Positions 24,551 to 32,790 of a DNA stretch of 64,000 bases are shown piece after piece; the stretch's first letter is position 1, and each line of letters opens with the position of its first letter. Position numbers and translations under genes: made by a program. A model generated the notes under the pieces. It ran no database searches. It worked only from the letters and a program-made list of their open reading frames with translations, and was not told the DNA's origin. Origin of the DNA: Rhodovulum kholense (GTDB lineage Bacteria; Pseudomonadota; Alphaproteobacteria; Rhodobacterales; Rhodobacteraceae); NCBI RefSeq assembly GCF_003053725.1, contig NZ_QAYC01000002.1, positions 248,001-312,000 of the forward strand. The letters run 5' to 3'.

Positions 24551-25417
24551 CTAGCGGCGCCGCGCCCGCTCGGGCGCTGGGTCGCCGACCAGTTCGCTGC
24601 GGATCTGGGCATAGGTCAGCAGCGTGAAGAAGACGGTGCCGCCGAGGATGTTGCCCACCAGCGCGGGCAGAACGAAGCCTCCCAACGCGGCCGCGACACT
24701 CATGCCGCCCGAATAGACCATCACGGCGGCCTCGGTGGTGCCCGCGACCACATGCGAGAAATCCGCAAGCGCGATCAGGTAGGTCACCAGCACGATCAGG
24801 AACAGCTCGGAATTGCGCGCGTTCGGCTTGACCCAGACCAGGGCTGCGATCAGCCATCCCGCGCCGATGCCCCGCACCGCCGTCTCCCACCAGCCGTAAG
24901 AGGTCGCGTGATCTGACAGGGCGACCACGGCGGCGCGCAGTTCTGGCTCGTAGATCGTCCCCGCATGCAGCACCCAGCCGAAGGCGGCCGCGCCGATCAG
25001 GTTGGTGACCAGAACCAGCGACCAAAGCCGCGCCAGGCTGGCAAAAACCCGCGGCCGGGGCTCGTCGAGAACCGGGCAGACGGCGGTAATGGTGTTTTCG
25101 GTAAACAGCTGAAGCTGCCCCAGGATCACCAGCACGAAGCCCACGGAATAGCCCAGATTCTCGATCAAGGGGCGCCAGGGCGCGTCGGGCAGATGGGTCC
25201 GCAAAAGCGCCTCGGACAACACCGAGAACCCGATCGCCAGCCCCGCCGTCAGCCCCGACAGCGCCAGCGCCGAAGCCGGACGGTTCAGCTCATGCGCGCC
25301 CTCGCGGCGGATCGACTCGAACAAGGCGAGTGCCCGGATCGGCGCCTTGGACTCCATGGCCTCGCGCTGATGCTCCGGGATGCGGTCTTCGTATTTCTTC
25401 TGCGTGGTCGCGGCCAT
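24551..25417 (-). CDS. Formate/nitrite transporter (FNT) family channel, YfdC-like
   Basis: A 288-residue FNT-family protein with about six transmembrane segments. Two half-repeats are seen, with LGQLQLFTENTI in the first and ALADFSHVVAGTTE in the second, the latter being the typical HxVAG position. A hydrophilic N-terminus of about 45 residues (KKYEDRIPEHQREAMESKAP) precedes the membrane part, as in YfdC-like members, whose substrate is less clear than for FocA or NirC. ATG 25417 is supported by AGGAGAG and removes an upstream in-frame extension. It is a single-gene unit. Confidence 0.85.
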   Translation of the reverse strand: MAATTQKKYEDRIPEHQREAMESKAPIRALALFESIRREGAHELNRPASALALSGLTAGLAIGFSVLSEALLRTHLPDAPWRPLIENLGYSVGFVLVILGQLQLFTENTITAVCPVLDEPRPRVFASLARLWSLVLVTNLIGAAAFGWVLHAGTIYEPELRAAVVALSDHATSYGWWETAVRGIGAGWLIAALVWVKPNARNSELFLIVLVTYLIALADFSHVVAGTTEAAVMVYSGGMSVAAALGGFVLPALVGNILGGTVFFTLLTYAQIRSELVGDPAPERARRR

Positions 25418-25567
25418 CGGCTCTCCTGTCCTTGGGGGCGGCGCGGCCCCACATCCTTGATCTAGCCGCCGGACGGGCCGGGCCAAGGGCAGCGCCGCTT
25501 CCGGGCGCATCTGTCCCCTGTTCGGACCGAAAACCGATGGCTAGGCTTGGCCCGGAGGAGAGCGCCC

Positions 25568-27073
25568 ATGATCCTGGACGACCAGAGCGAGGTCACAGAC
25601 TTCCTGCGCAGCCAGCCCTGTGGGCCCGCGCCGGACGGCGAAACCGTGCGCGAGATCGAGACCCATATCTCGCGCATCTTCCTGGCCGGGGACCGCGCCT
25701 TCAAGCTCAAGCGCGCGGTGCGCCTGCCCTATGCCGATTTCTCGACCCCCCAGATCCGGCTTGAGACCTGCGAAAAGGAATTTGCGCTGAACCGCCCGAC
25801 CGCGCCCGGCATCTATCTGGGCGTGCGGCGGATCACCCGGCAGGCCGGGGGGCTTGCCTTCGACGGCGACGGGCCGCTGGTCGATGCGGTGGTCGAGATG
25901 ACGCGCTTTGCCCAGGACGACATTCTCGACCGGGTGGCTGCGGCGGGCGGGCTGACCGAGGCCCATGCCGAAAGCCTGGCGCGCACGGTCGCCGCGATGC
26001 ATGCCCGCGCGCCCGTCGTGCGCCGCCCCGGCGGCGGCGCGCTGATGGAGGGCGTGCTCGACATCAACCGCTCAGGCTTCGCCACCAGCCGGGTCTTCGC
26101 GCCCGAAAGGGTCGCGACGCTGGACGAACGCTTCCGCCGGGCCTTCCGGCGCCATCGCGGGCAGCTTGATCGGCGTAGCGCGCGGGGACTCGTGCGGCTT
26201 TGCCATGGCGATCTGCATCTGGCCAATATCGTGCTGCACGAGGGCCGCCCCGAGGTCTTCGACGCCATCGATTTCAACGATGCGCTGGCCACGGTCGATG
26301 TCGCCTACGATCTGGCATTCCTGCTGATGGACCTCTGGCATCGCGGGCTGCCCGAGCTCGCGAACCGGGTGGCGAACCGCTATTTCGACACGGCGGGCGC
26401 CGAGGACGCACAGGGGCTTCTGCCCTTCCTGATGGCGGTCCGGGCCGAGGTCCGCGCCCATGTGACCGCCACCGCCGCGAAGGACGACCCGGACCGCGCC
26501 GCCGCCGCGCAAGGCTATTTCGACCTGGCCCGCGACCTGCTGGCGCCCGAGCCCGGCCGGGTGGTGGTTCTGGGCGGGCTGTCGGGCAGCGGCAAGACCA
26601 CGCTGGCCGAACGGATCGCGCCACATCTGGGGCCTGCGCCCGGTGCCCGGATCGTGGAAAGCGACCGCACCCGAAAGGCCATGTTCGGCGTCGAGGCGAC
26701 CGAGCATCTGCCCGAGGCAGCCTATTCTCCGGGCGTCTCGGACGAGGTCTATGCCCGGATTGCCGCGCGCGCCCGAAAGCTTGCCGAAGGCGGCGCCACG
26801 GTGGTCGTCGGCGCGGTCTTCGACAGCGCCGCGCACCGTTCCCAGCTGGAACACCGGCTCGCGGGCCTCCGGTTCGACGCGGTCTGGCTCGAGGCCGCGC
26901 CGGACCGGCTGCGCGACCGGATCGCAACCCGGGGCGCAAGCGCCTCGGACGCCACGCTCGACGTGCTGGAAACCCAGCTCTCGCACGGGCCGGGCCGGAT
27001 CGGCTGGACCAGGATCGACGCCAACGGCACGCTCGAGGCCACGCTGGCGCGGCTGCGCGCGCGCCTCAGCTAG
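25568..27073 (+). CDS. APH-like kinase fused to AAA/zeta-type kinase domain
   Basis: A 501-residue two-domain protein of a widespread uncharacterised family. Residues about 1-325 form an aminoglycoside-phosphotransferase-like domain with the Brenner-type LCHGDLHLANIVL and AIDFND. Residues about 330-500 form an ATP-binding AAA_33 domain with P-loop LGGLSGSGKTTLAERIA. Despite the fold no antibiotic substrate should be assumed. GGAGGA supports ATG 25568. Its 3' end overlaps the convergent methylglyoxal-synthase-fusion gene by 8 bp. Confidence 0.85.
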   Translation: MILDDQSEVTDFLRSQPCGPAPDGETVREIETHISRIFLAGDRAFKLKRAVRLPYADFSTPQIRLETCEKEFALNRPTAPGIYLGVRRITRQAGGLAFDGDGPLVDAVVEMTRFAQDDILDRVAAAGGLTEAHAESLARTVAAMHARAPVVRRPGGGALMEGVLDINRSGFATSRVFAPERVATLDERFRRAFRRHRGQLDRRSARGLVRLCHGDLHLANIVLHEGRPEVFDAIDFNDALATVDVAYDLAFLLMDLWHRGLPELANRVANRYFDTAGAEDAQGLLPFLMAVRAEVRAHVTATAAKDDPDRAAAAQGYFDLARDLLAPEPGRVVVLGGLSGSGKTTLAERIAPHLGPAPGARIVESDRTRKAMFGVEATEHLPEAAYSPGVSDEVYARIAARARKLAEGGATVVVGAVFDSAAHRSQLEHRLAGLRFDAVWLEAAPDRLRDRIATRGASASDATLDVLETQLSHGPGRIGWTRIDANGTLEATLARLRARLS

Positions 27074-28142
27074 GCGCCAGGCCCGGCAGAAGCGCCGCGA
27101 CCAGCGCGTCGGCGGCGCTGGGGCTCAGCGCCAGCGGGGTGTCGTGCAGGATCGCCAGCCGGGTCAGAGCCTGCAGATCGACATCGCCCGGATGGCTCAG
27201 CGGATCGGCGAAGAAGATCACCGCGTCCAGTTCGCCCGTCGCGATCAGGGCGCCCAGTTGCTGGTCGCCGCCCCGCGCGCCGCGCTGAAGCCGCTGCACC
27301 GAAAGCCCCGGCACCGACGCGGCGACCATCGCTCCGGTCCCCCCGGTGCAGATCAGCCGGTGGCCCGCCAGCGCCCGGGCATGGCGCCCGATCCAGGCCC
27401 GAAGCTGCGCCTTGCGCGCGTCATGGGCGACCAGCGCCAGCCGCCTCGGCGCGGTCGATTGCGCCCTCGCCCGTGCCGCCAGCGCCAGGATCGCGCGGAC
27501 CTGACCGGCAAAGCCTGCCGCCTCGGCCGGAAAGGCCCCCGCCAGCGCCGCCGTGCCCACGGTAAAGCCCGCCGTCCCGGCCTCGGCCGCCGCCTCGATC
27601 CGGGCGGCGCGATCGATGCTGCCCGCCACGATCACCGGCTTGGCGACCGCCGCGCAGACCGCCGCCATCAGCCCGGGCACATCGCCCGCGAAGCGATAGG
27701 CCAGCAGGTCGAGCCCGTGCACATGTTCCAGATCGGCAATTGCCCGGGCCGAGTCGACAATGGCCGTCGCCGGGCCTTCCAGCACGCTCGGATGGCCGGT
27801 GACCGCGCCCGGGAACGGGTAATAGCGCAGCGGATGGTCGCGGGTCACCGCCGTCACCTCGGCCGCCCGGGTGCCGCCCAGCAGGCAGTCGACATCAAGC
27901 GCGACCGCCGCCCGGGCCGAGGCCAGTTCGCTGTCGCGGTCAAGGCTGACCACCTCCAGATAGGACCGCGCCCCCGCCGCGCGGATCGCGGCCGCGAGGC
28001 CGCAGAGATCGGCGACCGGCAACCCCACATCCTTGAAGCCGATATGCCGCACCCCGCCCTCCAGCGCCTCGTCCAGCCGGGCCCGGGCGTCGGGGATGGT
28101 CCGGTCGTTCTCGGTCAGCATCAGGATGAAGTCGAAGGCCAT
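27066..28142 (-). CDS. TIM-barrel domain fused to methylglyoxal synthase domain
   Basis: A 358-residue fusion. Residues about 236-355 match methylglyoxal synthase (dihydroxyacetone phosphate to methylglyoxal). LALVAHDARKAQ, CTGGTGAMV and ARGGDQQLGALI correspond to E. coli MGS His19/Asp20, the phosphate loop and Asp71, while FFADPLSHPGDVD covers the His98/Asp101 region with a 2-residue deletion. Residues 1-225 look like a beta/alpha barrel (IGFKDVGLPVAD, AKPVIVAGSIDR, AGFTVGTAALAG, the last like a phosphate site). I do not recognise its reaction. It lies 11 bp after the pyridoxal kinase gene, so the pair is co-transcribed. Confidence 0.75.
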   Translation of the reverse strand: MAFDFILMLTENDRTIPDARARLDEALEGGVRHIGFKDVGLPVADLCGLAAAIRAAGARSYLEVVSLDRDSELASARAAVALDVDCLLGGTRAAEVTAVTRDHPLRYYPFPGAVTGHPSVLEGPATAIVDSARAIADLEHVHGLDLLAYRFAGDVPGLMAAVCAAVAKPVIVAGSIDRAARIEAAAEAGTAGFTVGTAALAGAFPAEAAGFAGQVRAILALAARARAQSTAPRRLALVAHDARKAQLRAWIGRHARALAGHRLICTGGTGAMVAASVPGLSVQRLQRGARGGDQQLGALIATGELDAVIFFADPLSHPGDVDLQALTRLAILHDTPLALSPSAADALVAALLPGLAPS

Positions 28143-28153
28143 GGCGTTGCCTT

Positions 28154-28954
28154 TCAGACCTGCGAGTCAGGGCCGATCGCCGGGGCCGCGACCCAGCGCG
28201 GCGCGGCGGTCGCAATTGCCAGATGCGGAGCACCAATGCTGCACAGCACCAGCGCGTCGAGCCGGCCCAGCGCCTCGCCCGGCGCCATGCCGGCCGCGAC
28301 CATCGCGGCAAAGGCATCGCCCACGCCATGCGGCACGCCGCCCCGCCGCAGGGTGCGGAACAGCGCGCTCCGCCGTCCGCGCACCGCCAGCAGTCCGGTG
28401 GCCTCGGCCCCCAGCGGCGGCGACGTGACCAGCACCTCGGGCGCGAGCGGCCCCGCTGCCTGGAGCGTTGCGGTCAGATCGGGCAACGCCCGGCCGGTCA
28501 GCCAGCCCAGCTCGAAATGGTTGGGTGTCAGCGTGTCGGCCAGCGGCACGAGCCGCTCGCGCACCGCCCGGGCGACCGCCTCGGGCACGTAAAGCCCGCC
28601 CGGCGCATCGCCGAGGATCGGGTCGACCACGATCCGGGGCGCCGGGTCCATGGCGCGCATCTCGGCCACCAGATCGGCCGCGAAGGCGACGTGATCGGGA
28701 CTGGGCAGATAGCCGATCAGCACCGCGTCATGGCCCTCGAGAAGTCCATTCGCCCGAAGCGCCCGGGCCATGTCGCGCAGCTGGTCCACCGGCAAAGGCC
28801 CGCCCGCCGCCTGCGGCCAGCCCAGGTGATTCGACAGAACCACCGTCGGCAGCCCGGTGACGTCATGGCCCAGCGCCTGCAGCACCGCGCCCGAGGCCGA
28901 AAGGCCGACATGGCCCGAGGCCACAAAGCTTGAAACGATCAGGACGCGCGCCAT
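28154..28954 (-). CDS. pdxY: Pyridoxal kinase
   Basis: A 266-residue PfkB/ribokinase-superfamily kinase, most like PdxY/PdxK, which phosphorylates pyridoxal in the PLP salvage route. SSFVASGHVGLSASG matches the N-terminal substrate loop (GYVGNSA-like in E. coli). VVDPILGD and DTLTPNHFELGWLTG are the conserved internal segments, and HGVGDAFAAM carries the catalytic Asp of the anion-hole motif. The ATG at 28954 starts the homology; an upstream in-frame extension is not supported. It heads a two-gene unit with the TIM-barrel/MGS fusion. Confidence 0.85.
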   Translation of the reverse strand: MARVLIVSSFVASGHVGLSASGAVLQALGHDVTGLPTVVLSNHLGWPQAAGGPLPVDQLRDMARALRANGLLEGHDAVLIGYLPSPDHVAFAADLVAEMRAMDPAPRIVVDPILGDAPGGLYVPEAVARAVRERLVPLADTLTPNHFELGWLTGRALPDLTATLQAAGPLAPEVLVTSPPLGAEATGLLAVRGRRSALFRTLRRGGVPHGVGDAFAAMVAAGMAPGEALGRLDALVLCSIGAPHLAIATAAPRWVAAPAIGPDSQV

Positions 28955-29437
28955 CCCCTGCCCCTGTCTTGCTCCGCCCGAACGGCGGGTTCTTCTTCTA
29001 TAGACCGGCCCGCAGGGCATGTCGAAACCCGCGTCGCGCGCCCGCCCGCAGCGGCCCCGAGCATGGCAGCCGAAGGGCCGTCGCCGGGCAGACCCGAGAC
29101 CGCCGGACGGCCGGGGCCCACCGGGTGTTTCGCCAGAGGCACCGGTTCGGCCGTTCCGCGGGGTTTGACCTAGCGTTCAGGGGAAAAGACCGGCGGATGC
29201 CCGGGGAGACGACCGGCACATTGCCTCGAATTTGCCAGAATGCGGCGGTCAACATCCATGTTTTGGTCCAAGTTTTCCGTGACAGTCTAGCCCGAGCCGC
29301 CCCGCAATCCGCCGGGCCTCGGCTGGCCGCATGGGCTGCCTGCCGCGGGTCCGGCCCGAAGGGCGGCTGACCGCCGCACGAGACCGCCACCCGAAACCGC
29401 AGACCGCAACCGCCTCCGGAAGCCACGGACCGACCGC
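28955..29437. other. Divergent intergenic region between pdxY and the kinase cluster
   Basis: This 483-bp gap separates two divergent units. Its open frames lack domain content, and I saw no RNA gene or strong hairpin. The stretch 29218-29290 is more AT-rich than its surroundings and is the best place for the promoter of the kinase cluster. A TTGACC hexamer at 29165-29170 has no good partner at the right distance. Confidence 0.5.
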
Positions 29438-30871
29438 ATGACAGCCGCTCTCGACATGCACAGCCCGACGCCCGCCGAGGGCCAGATGGAAGAGTTGCGT
29501 CCGGGCACAGACCTGCTGCGCGGCCAGTACCGGATCGACCGGTTCCTGAATTCCGGCGGGTTCGGGCTGACCTATCTGGCCCGCGACAGCCTGGGTCGCC
29601 GGGTGGTCATCAAGGAGTGCTTTCCCGATACGCTCTGCACCCGGTCGGGGCTCGACGTGCAGGCCCGCAGCCGCGCCCACGGCCCTGAATTCGACGCCAT
29701 CGTCGAACTTTTCATCGACGAGGCGCACCGTCTGGCCTGGCTCGACCATCCCAACATCGTCGGCGTGCATCAGGTCTTCACCGACAACTCGACCGCCTAC
29801 ATGGCGCTCGACTTCGTCGACGGGAAGACCCTGCTCGAGATCATCGAGGATGCGCGCGAACGGCCGAGCCCGGCGCAGATCGAGGACATGCTGCGCAAGC
29901 TGCTCGACGCGGTCGCCTTCGTCCATGACCGCAGCCTGCTGCATCGGGACATCTCGCCCGACAACATCCTGATCGAACGCGACGGAAATCCGGTGCTGAT
30001 CGATTTCGGCGCGGCCCGCGAACGCGCGACCCGTACCAGCCGCGTGCTGTCGCGCATGCAGGTGGTCAAGGACGGCTACTCGCCGCAGGAATTCTACGTG
30101 GCCGGGATCCGTCAGGGGCCCGCCTCGGATCTTTACGGCCTCGCGGCAAGCTTTCATCATCTGATCGCGGGCGCGGCCCCGCCCAACAGCCAGATCCGGA
30201 CCGCCGCGCTGGCCGCGGGCGATCCCGACCCCTATCAGCCGCTCGCGGGCCGGATCGACGGACTGCCCCGGACCCTGCTGGCCTCGATCGACCTGGCGCT
30301 GAACGTGATCCCGCGCGACCGTCCGCAATCGGCGCGGGACTGGCTGGCCCTGCTGGACGCCGCGCCGCCGCGGCCCGCCGCCGGTCCCGCGCCCGCCGAG
30401 GCCCCCGACCCCGTCCTCGACAGCGCGACGCGCAGCGTCATCTCGCGGCTGGTCGACGAAACCAACCGCGCCGTCGCCGAGGCGCGCCGCCTCGCCGAGG
30501 AAGAGGCCCGGTCCCGCGGCCCGGCCGAGCCGCCGCGCCCGCCCGCGCGCCGCCGCCCCTTCGCCTGGCGCACCCTCGACGACGAGGACGAGGTAACCGC
30601 CACAGCCCCCGGCCCGGCCACGCCCAACCCCGACCGGGCCCCCGATCCCCTGCCCGCCGAGCCGGACACCAGCCTTGGCACCGCCCCGGCGGTCCGGCCG
30701 GTCAGGCGCCTTGCGGCGGCAGCGCCGCAGGCGGCGCCCCAGACTGCCGCAGCCGACACACTGGCCGGGGCCGGCCCCGCCCCGCCGGGCGCGCCGCCCC
30801 GGCCGGGCTGCGGGTTGTTCGGACGGTTCGCGTCCGGCGCCCTGAGCCGCCGCAGCAGGACGCGCCCGTAA
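29438..30871 (+). CDS. Serine/threonine protein kinase, first gene of the kinase-dynamin cluster
   Basis: A 477-residue Hanks-type kinase without an obvious membrane segment. The kinase domain (about 28-300) has the Gly loop SGGFGLTYLA, catalytic Lys59 in VVIKECFPD, HRDISPDN with Asp171, and DFGAARE with Asp189, so it should be active. The KECFP stretch resembles KEYFP-type bacterial kinases. Residues about 305-477 are Pro/Ala/Asp/Glu-rich and disordered, ending in a basic stretch (SRRSRTRP), with many Thr/Ser that could be autophosphorylated. Likely targets are the FHA-binding partners and GTPases downstream (inference). It is followed 46 bp later by the FHA gene. Confidence 0.9.
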   Translation: MTAALDMHSPTPAEGQMEELRPGTDLLRGQYRIDRFLNSGGFGLTYLARDSLGRRVVIKECFPDTLCTRSGLDVQARSRAHGPEFDAIVELFIDEAHRLAWLDHPNIVGVHQVFTDNSTAYMALDFVDGKTLLEIIEDARERPSPAQIEDMLRKLLDAVAFVHDRSLLHRDISPDNILIERDGNPVLIDFGAARERATRTSRVLSRMQVVKDGYSPQEFYVAGIRQGPASDLYGLAASFHHLIAGAAPPNSQIRTAALAAGDPDPYQPLAGRIDGLPRTLLASIDLALNVIPRDRPQSARDWLALLDAAPPRPAAGPAPAEAPDPVLDSATRSVISRLVDETNRAVAEARRLAEEEARSRGPAEPPRPPARRRPFAWRTLDDEDEVTATAPGPATPNPDRAPDPLPAEPDTSLGTAPAVRPVRRLAAAAPQAAPQTAAADTLAGAGPAPPGAPPRPGCGLFGRFASGALSRRSRTRP

Positions 30872-30917
30872 CCGGCCCGCGATGGGCCTCCACACCGCCG
30901 CACGGAGAAGGCACGCG

Positions 30918-31856
30918 ATGGACTTCCTGAGACCCAAGCCCGAGGCCGAGCACGGCCCCGCCGTCCGGCGCGAGGTCGGGCCCCTCGACGCTCCCGATCC
31001 CTGGGGAAGCGATCTCGGCACCGATGCGCCGATCTTCGGCAGCATCATCCGCGAAAACGACACCGGGAGCGTTCCCAGCCTGTCCGCCGCCCGGACGGCC
31101 GGGGTCCCGGCTGCGCGCGTTCCGACCGACCTTGACGCCCCGATGGCGGACATCCCGCATCGGGGCAGCGAGCGGCCGATGACCCGCCTGCACAGCATGG
31201 TCGAGCCCCTCACTCCCGAAACCGCGCAGGACGCGCAGCCCCGATCCCTGCCGCAAACCGAAGCGGCCGGCCGGGCACCGCCGCCCCCCGCAGGGCAGCA
31301 CGACGACCTCTCTGCGCTGGCCATCGCCGCCCCCGCCGCGCGGCAGAGCCTCCGCGCCAGGACCCGGTTCCTGGGCTTCGGCGCGCCGGAGGCAGAGACG
31401 GCCGATCCCTTCGCCGGGCATCGCCCTGCCCCGGCCGAGGCCGAAGCCGAGACGCCCGCCGACCGCCCCGATCTTCGGCGGTTTCCGGTCGGCTGGCTGG
31501 TGGTGACCGCCGGGCCGGGCCGCGGCGCCCATTTCGCGCTTTTTTCCGGTGTCTCGCAGATCGGGCGCGGCCCCGATCAGGCGGTGCGGCTCGATTTCGG
31601 CGATACCGCCATCTCGCGCTCTGGCCATGCGCTGCTGGCCTATGACGACGAACAGGGCCTGTTTTACCTCGGCAGCGGCGGCAAGGCGAACATCGTGCGC
31701 CTGAACGGCCGTCCGCTGCTGTCGACCGAAGAACTTTCCCATGAGGACGAGATCCGGCTCGGCGAGACGCGCCTGCGATTCATCGCCCTCTGCGGTCCGG
31801 GTTTCGCCTGGAACGCCCCTCAGACCGGACCCGACACCGATGACCGCACACGCTGA
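30918..31856 (+). CDS. FHA-domain protein
   Basis: A 312-residue protein. Residues 1 to about 190 are low-complexity and probably disordered, with scattered Thr/Ser. Residues about 195-300 form a forkhead-associated domain: QIGRGPDQAVRLDFGD, then AISRSGHALLAYD and IVRLNGRPL supply the Gly-Arg, Ser-x-x-His and Asn-Gly positions of the phosphothreonine pocket. It should bind a phosphothreonine made by the upstream kinase and act as an adaptor. GGAGAAGG precedes ATG 30918. The next gene starts inside its last codons. Confidence 0.88.
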   Translation: MDFLRPKPEAEHGPAVRREVGPLDAPDPWGSDLGTDAPIFGSIIRENDTGSVPSLSAARTAGVPAARVPTDLDAPMADIPHRGSERPMTRLHSMVEPLTPETAQDAQPRSLPQTEAAGRAPPPPAGQHDDLSALAIAAPAARQSLRARTRFLGFGAPEAETADPFAGHRPAPAEAEAETPADRPDLRRFPVGWLVVTAGPGRGAHFALFSGVSQIGRGPDQAVRLDFGDTAISRSGHALLAYDDEQGLFYLGSGGKANIVRLNGRPLLSTEELSHEDEIRLGETRLRFIALCGPGFAWNAPQTGPDTDDRTR

Positions 31857-32790
31857 TCTCAAGCTCGACACCGCCTCGGGCATCGCCCAGGGGCGGCGCG
31901 CGCATCAGGAAGACACCATCGTGTCGGACTTCCCCATCGGCGGGCGGGTCGGGCTGGTGGTGCTGGCCGACGGCATGGGCGGGCACGCGGCGGGCGATGT
32001 CGCCAGCCAGATCGCCGTGACCGAGGTGTTCAGCGCGCTGAAATGCGGTGCGGGCGACCCCGATAGGGTGCTGGCCCACGCGCCCCGGCTTCTGCGCCGC
32101 GCCGCGGATACCGCCAATACCTCGATCGCCGTCCATGTCCGGCGCCATGCCGAAACCCGCGGCATGGGCACCACGCTGATTGCGGCCATCGTCGCCGGAG
32201 ACCGGCTGTTCTGGCTGTCGGTCGGCGACTCGCCTCTGCTGCTGTTGCGCGACGGCGCCTTGCAGCGGATCAACAAGGACCATTCGCTGGCGCCGCAGAT
32301 CGACGGCATGGCCCGGATCGGCCTGCTGACCCCGGAAGAGGCGCGCCGCCACCCCGACCGCAACTGCCTGACCTCGGCGATCTGCGGCACCGAGATCACC
32401 CAGATCGACTGTCCCGAAGACCCGCTGGAGCTTGCAGAGGGCGACATCCTGGTCGCCGCCAGCGACGGGCTGGCCTATATCGGCCTCGACCGGATCCGCA
32501 CCATTCTTGAAGAGAACCGGACCCGGTCCAGCACCGAGATTGCCGATGCGCTGTTCCGGGCGATCGAGGACATCGCCGATCCCGAACAGGACAATGTCTG
32601 CTTCAGCGTGATCCGCGTGCTTTGCGCGGCCGGTCAGCCAACGGTGCAGGCGCATCCGCCGCTGCGCCTGCTCGACGCTCCCCCGAAGACCGGGCCGCGC
32701 CCGGACTGTCCCTGTGCCACGGCCCCGCGCTCGCGGTTCGGCGCTCTGGCGGCCCGCTGGCTTCCGGGCCATCGGGGGGAGCTGTCGTGA
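31840..32790 (+). CDS. PP2C-family protein phosphatase
   Basis: A 316-residue PPM/PP2C phosphatase (domain about 8-265) with all metal-binding motifs: RRAHQED, VLADGMGGHAAGD, RGMGTTL, LSVGDSPLLLL, AASDGLAYI and EQDNVCFSVI. The ~50-residue C-terminal tail (CPCATAPRSRFGALAARW) is basic and amphipathic, so membrane or partner contact is possible. It should reverse the action of the kinase encoded upstream. ATG 31840 overlaps the FHA gene by 17 bp, and its TGA overlaps the GTG of the next gene, indicating tight coupling. Confidence 0.92.
   Translation: MTAHADLKLDTASGIAQGRRAHQEDTIVSDFPIGGRVGLVVLADGMGGHAAGDVASQIAVTEVFSALKCGAGDPDRVLAHAPRLLRRAADTANTSIAVHVRRHAETRGMGTTLIAAIVAGDRLFWLSVGDSPLLLLRDGALQRINKDHSLAPQIDGMARIGLLTPEEARRHPDRNCLTSAICGTEITQIDCPEDPLELAEGDILVAASDGLAYIGLDRIRTILEENRTRSSTEIADALFRAIEDIADPEQDNVCFSVIRVLCAAGQPTVQAHPPLRLLDAPPKTGPRPDCPCATAPRSRFGALAARWLPGHRGELS

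Noticed and set aside
25568-27073. APH-like domain as an antibiotic-resistance enzyme
   Set aside because: The fused AAA kinase domain and broad distribution identify a housekeeping-type uncharacterised family, not an aminoglycoside kinase.
28930-29370. Open frame of about 146 codons in the pdxY-kinase gap
   Set aside because: Overlaps the start of pdxY on the other strand, lacks homology and has a Pro/Arg-rich shadow-type composition.
29438-32790. Kinase-FHA-phosphatase set as a type VI secretion regulator
   Set aside because: No T6SS structural genes occur in the window, and the next genes are GTPases. It remains possible only if such genes are far away.
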